Of a stretch of DNA of 64,000 nucleotides, positions 63,227 to 64,000 are shown in pieces. The DNA is from Bacteroidetes bacterium B1(2017) (GTDB taxonomy: Bacteria; Bacteroidota; Bacteroidia; UKL13-3), in assembly GCA_002256395.1 (NCBI GenBank), contig NKJG01000001.1:1054001-1118000 (forward strand). Reading direction: 5' to 3'. Position numbers and translations under genes: made by a program. Position 1 is the stretch's first letter. The number at the start of each line of letters is the position of its first letter. The notes under the pieces are model-generated. The model worked only from the letters and a program-made list of their open reading frames with translations. It did not search any database and was not told the DNA's origin.

Positions 63227-64000
63227 TTACCAACCTAAAATATAGGCAAACATTAAAGGCGCAACAATTGTAGCGTCACTCTCAACAATAAATTTTGGTG
63301 TGTGAATATCTAACTTACCCCAAGTAATCTTCTCATTAGGTACTGCCCCACTATACGATCCATAAGAAGTGGTCGAATCGCTTATCTGACAGAAATAACT
63401 CCAAAAAGGAATATTCTGCATCTCCATATCTTGATACAACATTGGAACAACACAAATAGGAAAATCTCCCGCAATTCCACCACCTATTTGAAAAAATCCT
63501 ATCCCTTTTCCTTCTGAGTTTTTAACATACCAATCTGCTAACCAAGCCATATACTCAATACCTGATTTCATGGTTACTGCTTTAATTTCATTCTTGATTA
63601 CATACGAAGCAAAAATATTACCCATCGTAGAATCCTCCCAACCTGGAACAACTATTGGTAAATTAGCCTTTGCTGCTGCCAGCATCCACGAATCTTTTGG
63701 ATCAATTTCATAGTATTGCTCTAACTCACCACTTAATAAAATTTTATACATAAACTCATGCGGGAAAAATCTCTCGCCTGCAGTATCAGCATCCTTCCAA
63801 ATTTTATGAATATGCTTTTGCAATCTTCTAAATGCTTCCTCTTCAGGAATACAAGTATCAGTTACTCGGTTATAATGGTTTTCTAGTAAATCCCATTCGT
63901 CTTGTGGCGACAAATCTCTGTAATTTGGAACACGCTTATAATGCGAATGCGCAACCAAATTCATAATGTCTTCTTCTAAATTTGCTCCTGTACACGAAAT
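63227..64000 (-). CDS. Deoxyhypusine-synthase-like protein, C-terminal part
   Basis: The frame stays open to the right edge (ISCTGANLEED precedes the first Met at 63964), so the gene begins outside the window; 258 residues are visible. SCTGANLEED and NLVAHSHYKRVPNYRD match the deoxyhypusine synthase family, and ITWGKLDIHTPKFIVESDAT carries the Lys equivalent to the catalytic lysine. Eukaryotic and archaeal enzymes modify eIF5A using spermidine and NAD. Bacteria lack eIF5A, and bacterial homologues may use another acceptor, for example making homospermidine-like products. Convergent with the Dcu gene. Confidence 0.9.
   Translation of the reverse strand: MSCTGANLEEDIMNLVAHSHYKRVPNYRDLSPQDEWDLLENHYNRVTDTCIPEEEAFRRLQKHIHKIWKDADTAGERFFPHEFMYKILLSGELEQYYEIDPKDSWMLAAAKANLPIVVPGWEDSTMGNIFASYVIKNEIKAVTMKSGIEYMAWLADWYVKNSEGKGIGFFQIGGGIAGDFPICVVPMLYQDMEMQNIPFWSYFCQISDSTTSYGSYSGAVPNEKITWGKLDIHTPKFIVESDATIVAPLMFAYILGW

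Overview
The window is an AT-rich stretch of a Bacteroidota chromosome. The evidence is type IX secretion (T9SS) C-terminal sorting domains on three secreted proteins, a TonB-dependent receptor paired with a DUF4249 lipoprotein, TPR-LuxR and TPR-histidine-kinase regulators, weak or absent Shine-Dalgarno sites, and recurrent TAnnTTTG -7 boxes (several with a TTTG-like -33 box 19-21 nt upstream). It resembles a free-living aquatic lineage of the Cytophaga/Chitinophaga/Flavobacterium type. I cannot name the genus. I saw no rRNA, tRNA, insertion sequence or CRISPR array.

Layout. 1-2.6 kb: sugar uptake and breakdown cassette (SSS symporter, GH100-like hydrolase, PfkB kinase). 2.8-10.3 kb: membrane TPR-LuxR regulator followed by two large secreted proteins and a small membrane protein. 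10.3-15.2 kb, minus strand: Tat-signal pirin, GH38-like hydrolase, SPFH protein. 15.4-24.5 kb: one 3020-residue secreted beta-helix protein. 24.5-25.1 kb: non-coding repeat region with REP-like palindromes. 25.1-27.3 kb: two-gene iron-sulfur membrane oxidoreductase. 27.3-30.2 kb: methionine operon (cystathionine gamma-synthase type enzyme and homoserine dehydrogenase) behind two tandem methionine-rich leader peptides, each followed by a terminator. 30.2-32.4 kb: overlapping minus-strand operon (AlkB, bestrophin, Mpo1-like, lipoprotein). 33-36.7 kb: CoA-transferase, ECF sigma module, degenerate receiver. 36.8-48.4 kb: pullulanase, glyA, nucleotidyltransferase, a SerB/SerA-like fusion, LysM glucosaminidase and envelope proteins. 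48.5-55.1 kb: NarL-type two-component pair, DsbD and GmhA. 55.2-63.1 kb: amino-acid permease, TonB receptor with DUF4249 lipoprotein, barrel protein, pyrF, Dcu transporter. The right edge cuts a deoxyhypusine-synthase-like gene.

Most notable is the leader region at 27353-27640. Two short reading frames (18 and 29 codons) each hold a run of four ATG codons. Each is followed by an intrinsic terminator whose 5' arm can pair with the last codons of that leader. This is the arrangement expected of ribosome-mediated transcription attenuation sensing charged Met-tRNA, here duplicated in series in front of methionine genes. Other notable items are a phosphatase/PGDH/ACT fusion whose PGDH catalytic Arg, Glu and His are all replaced, a receiver domain without its phospho-acceptor, a probable frameshift at the end of the PfkB gene, and a strongly over-represented octamer (GGTTCAAA).
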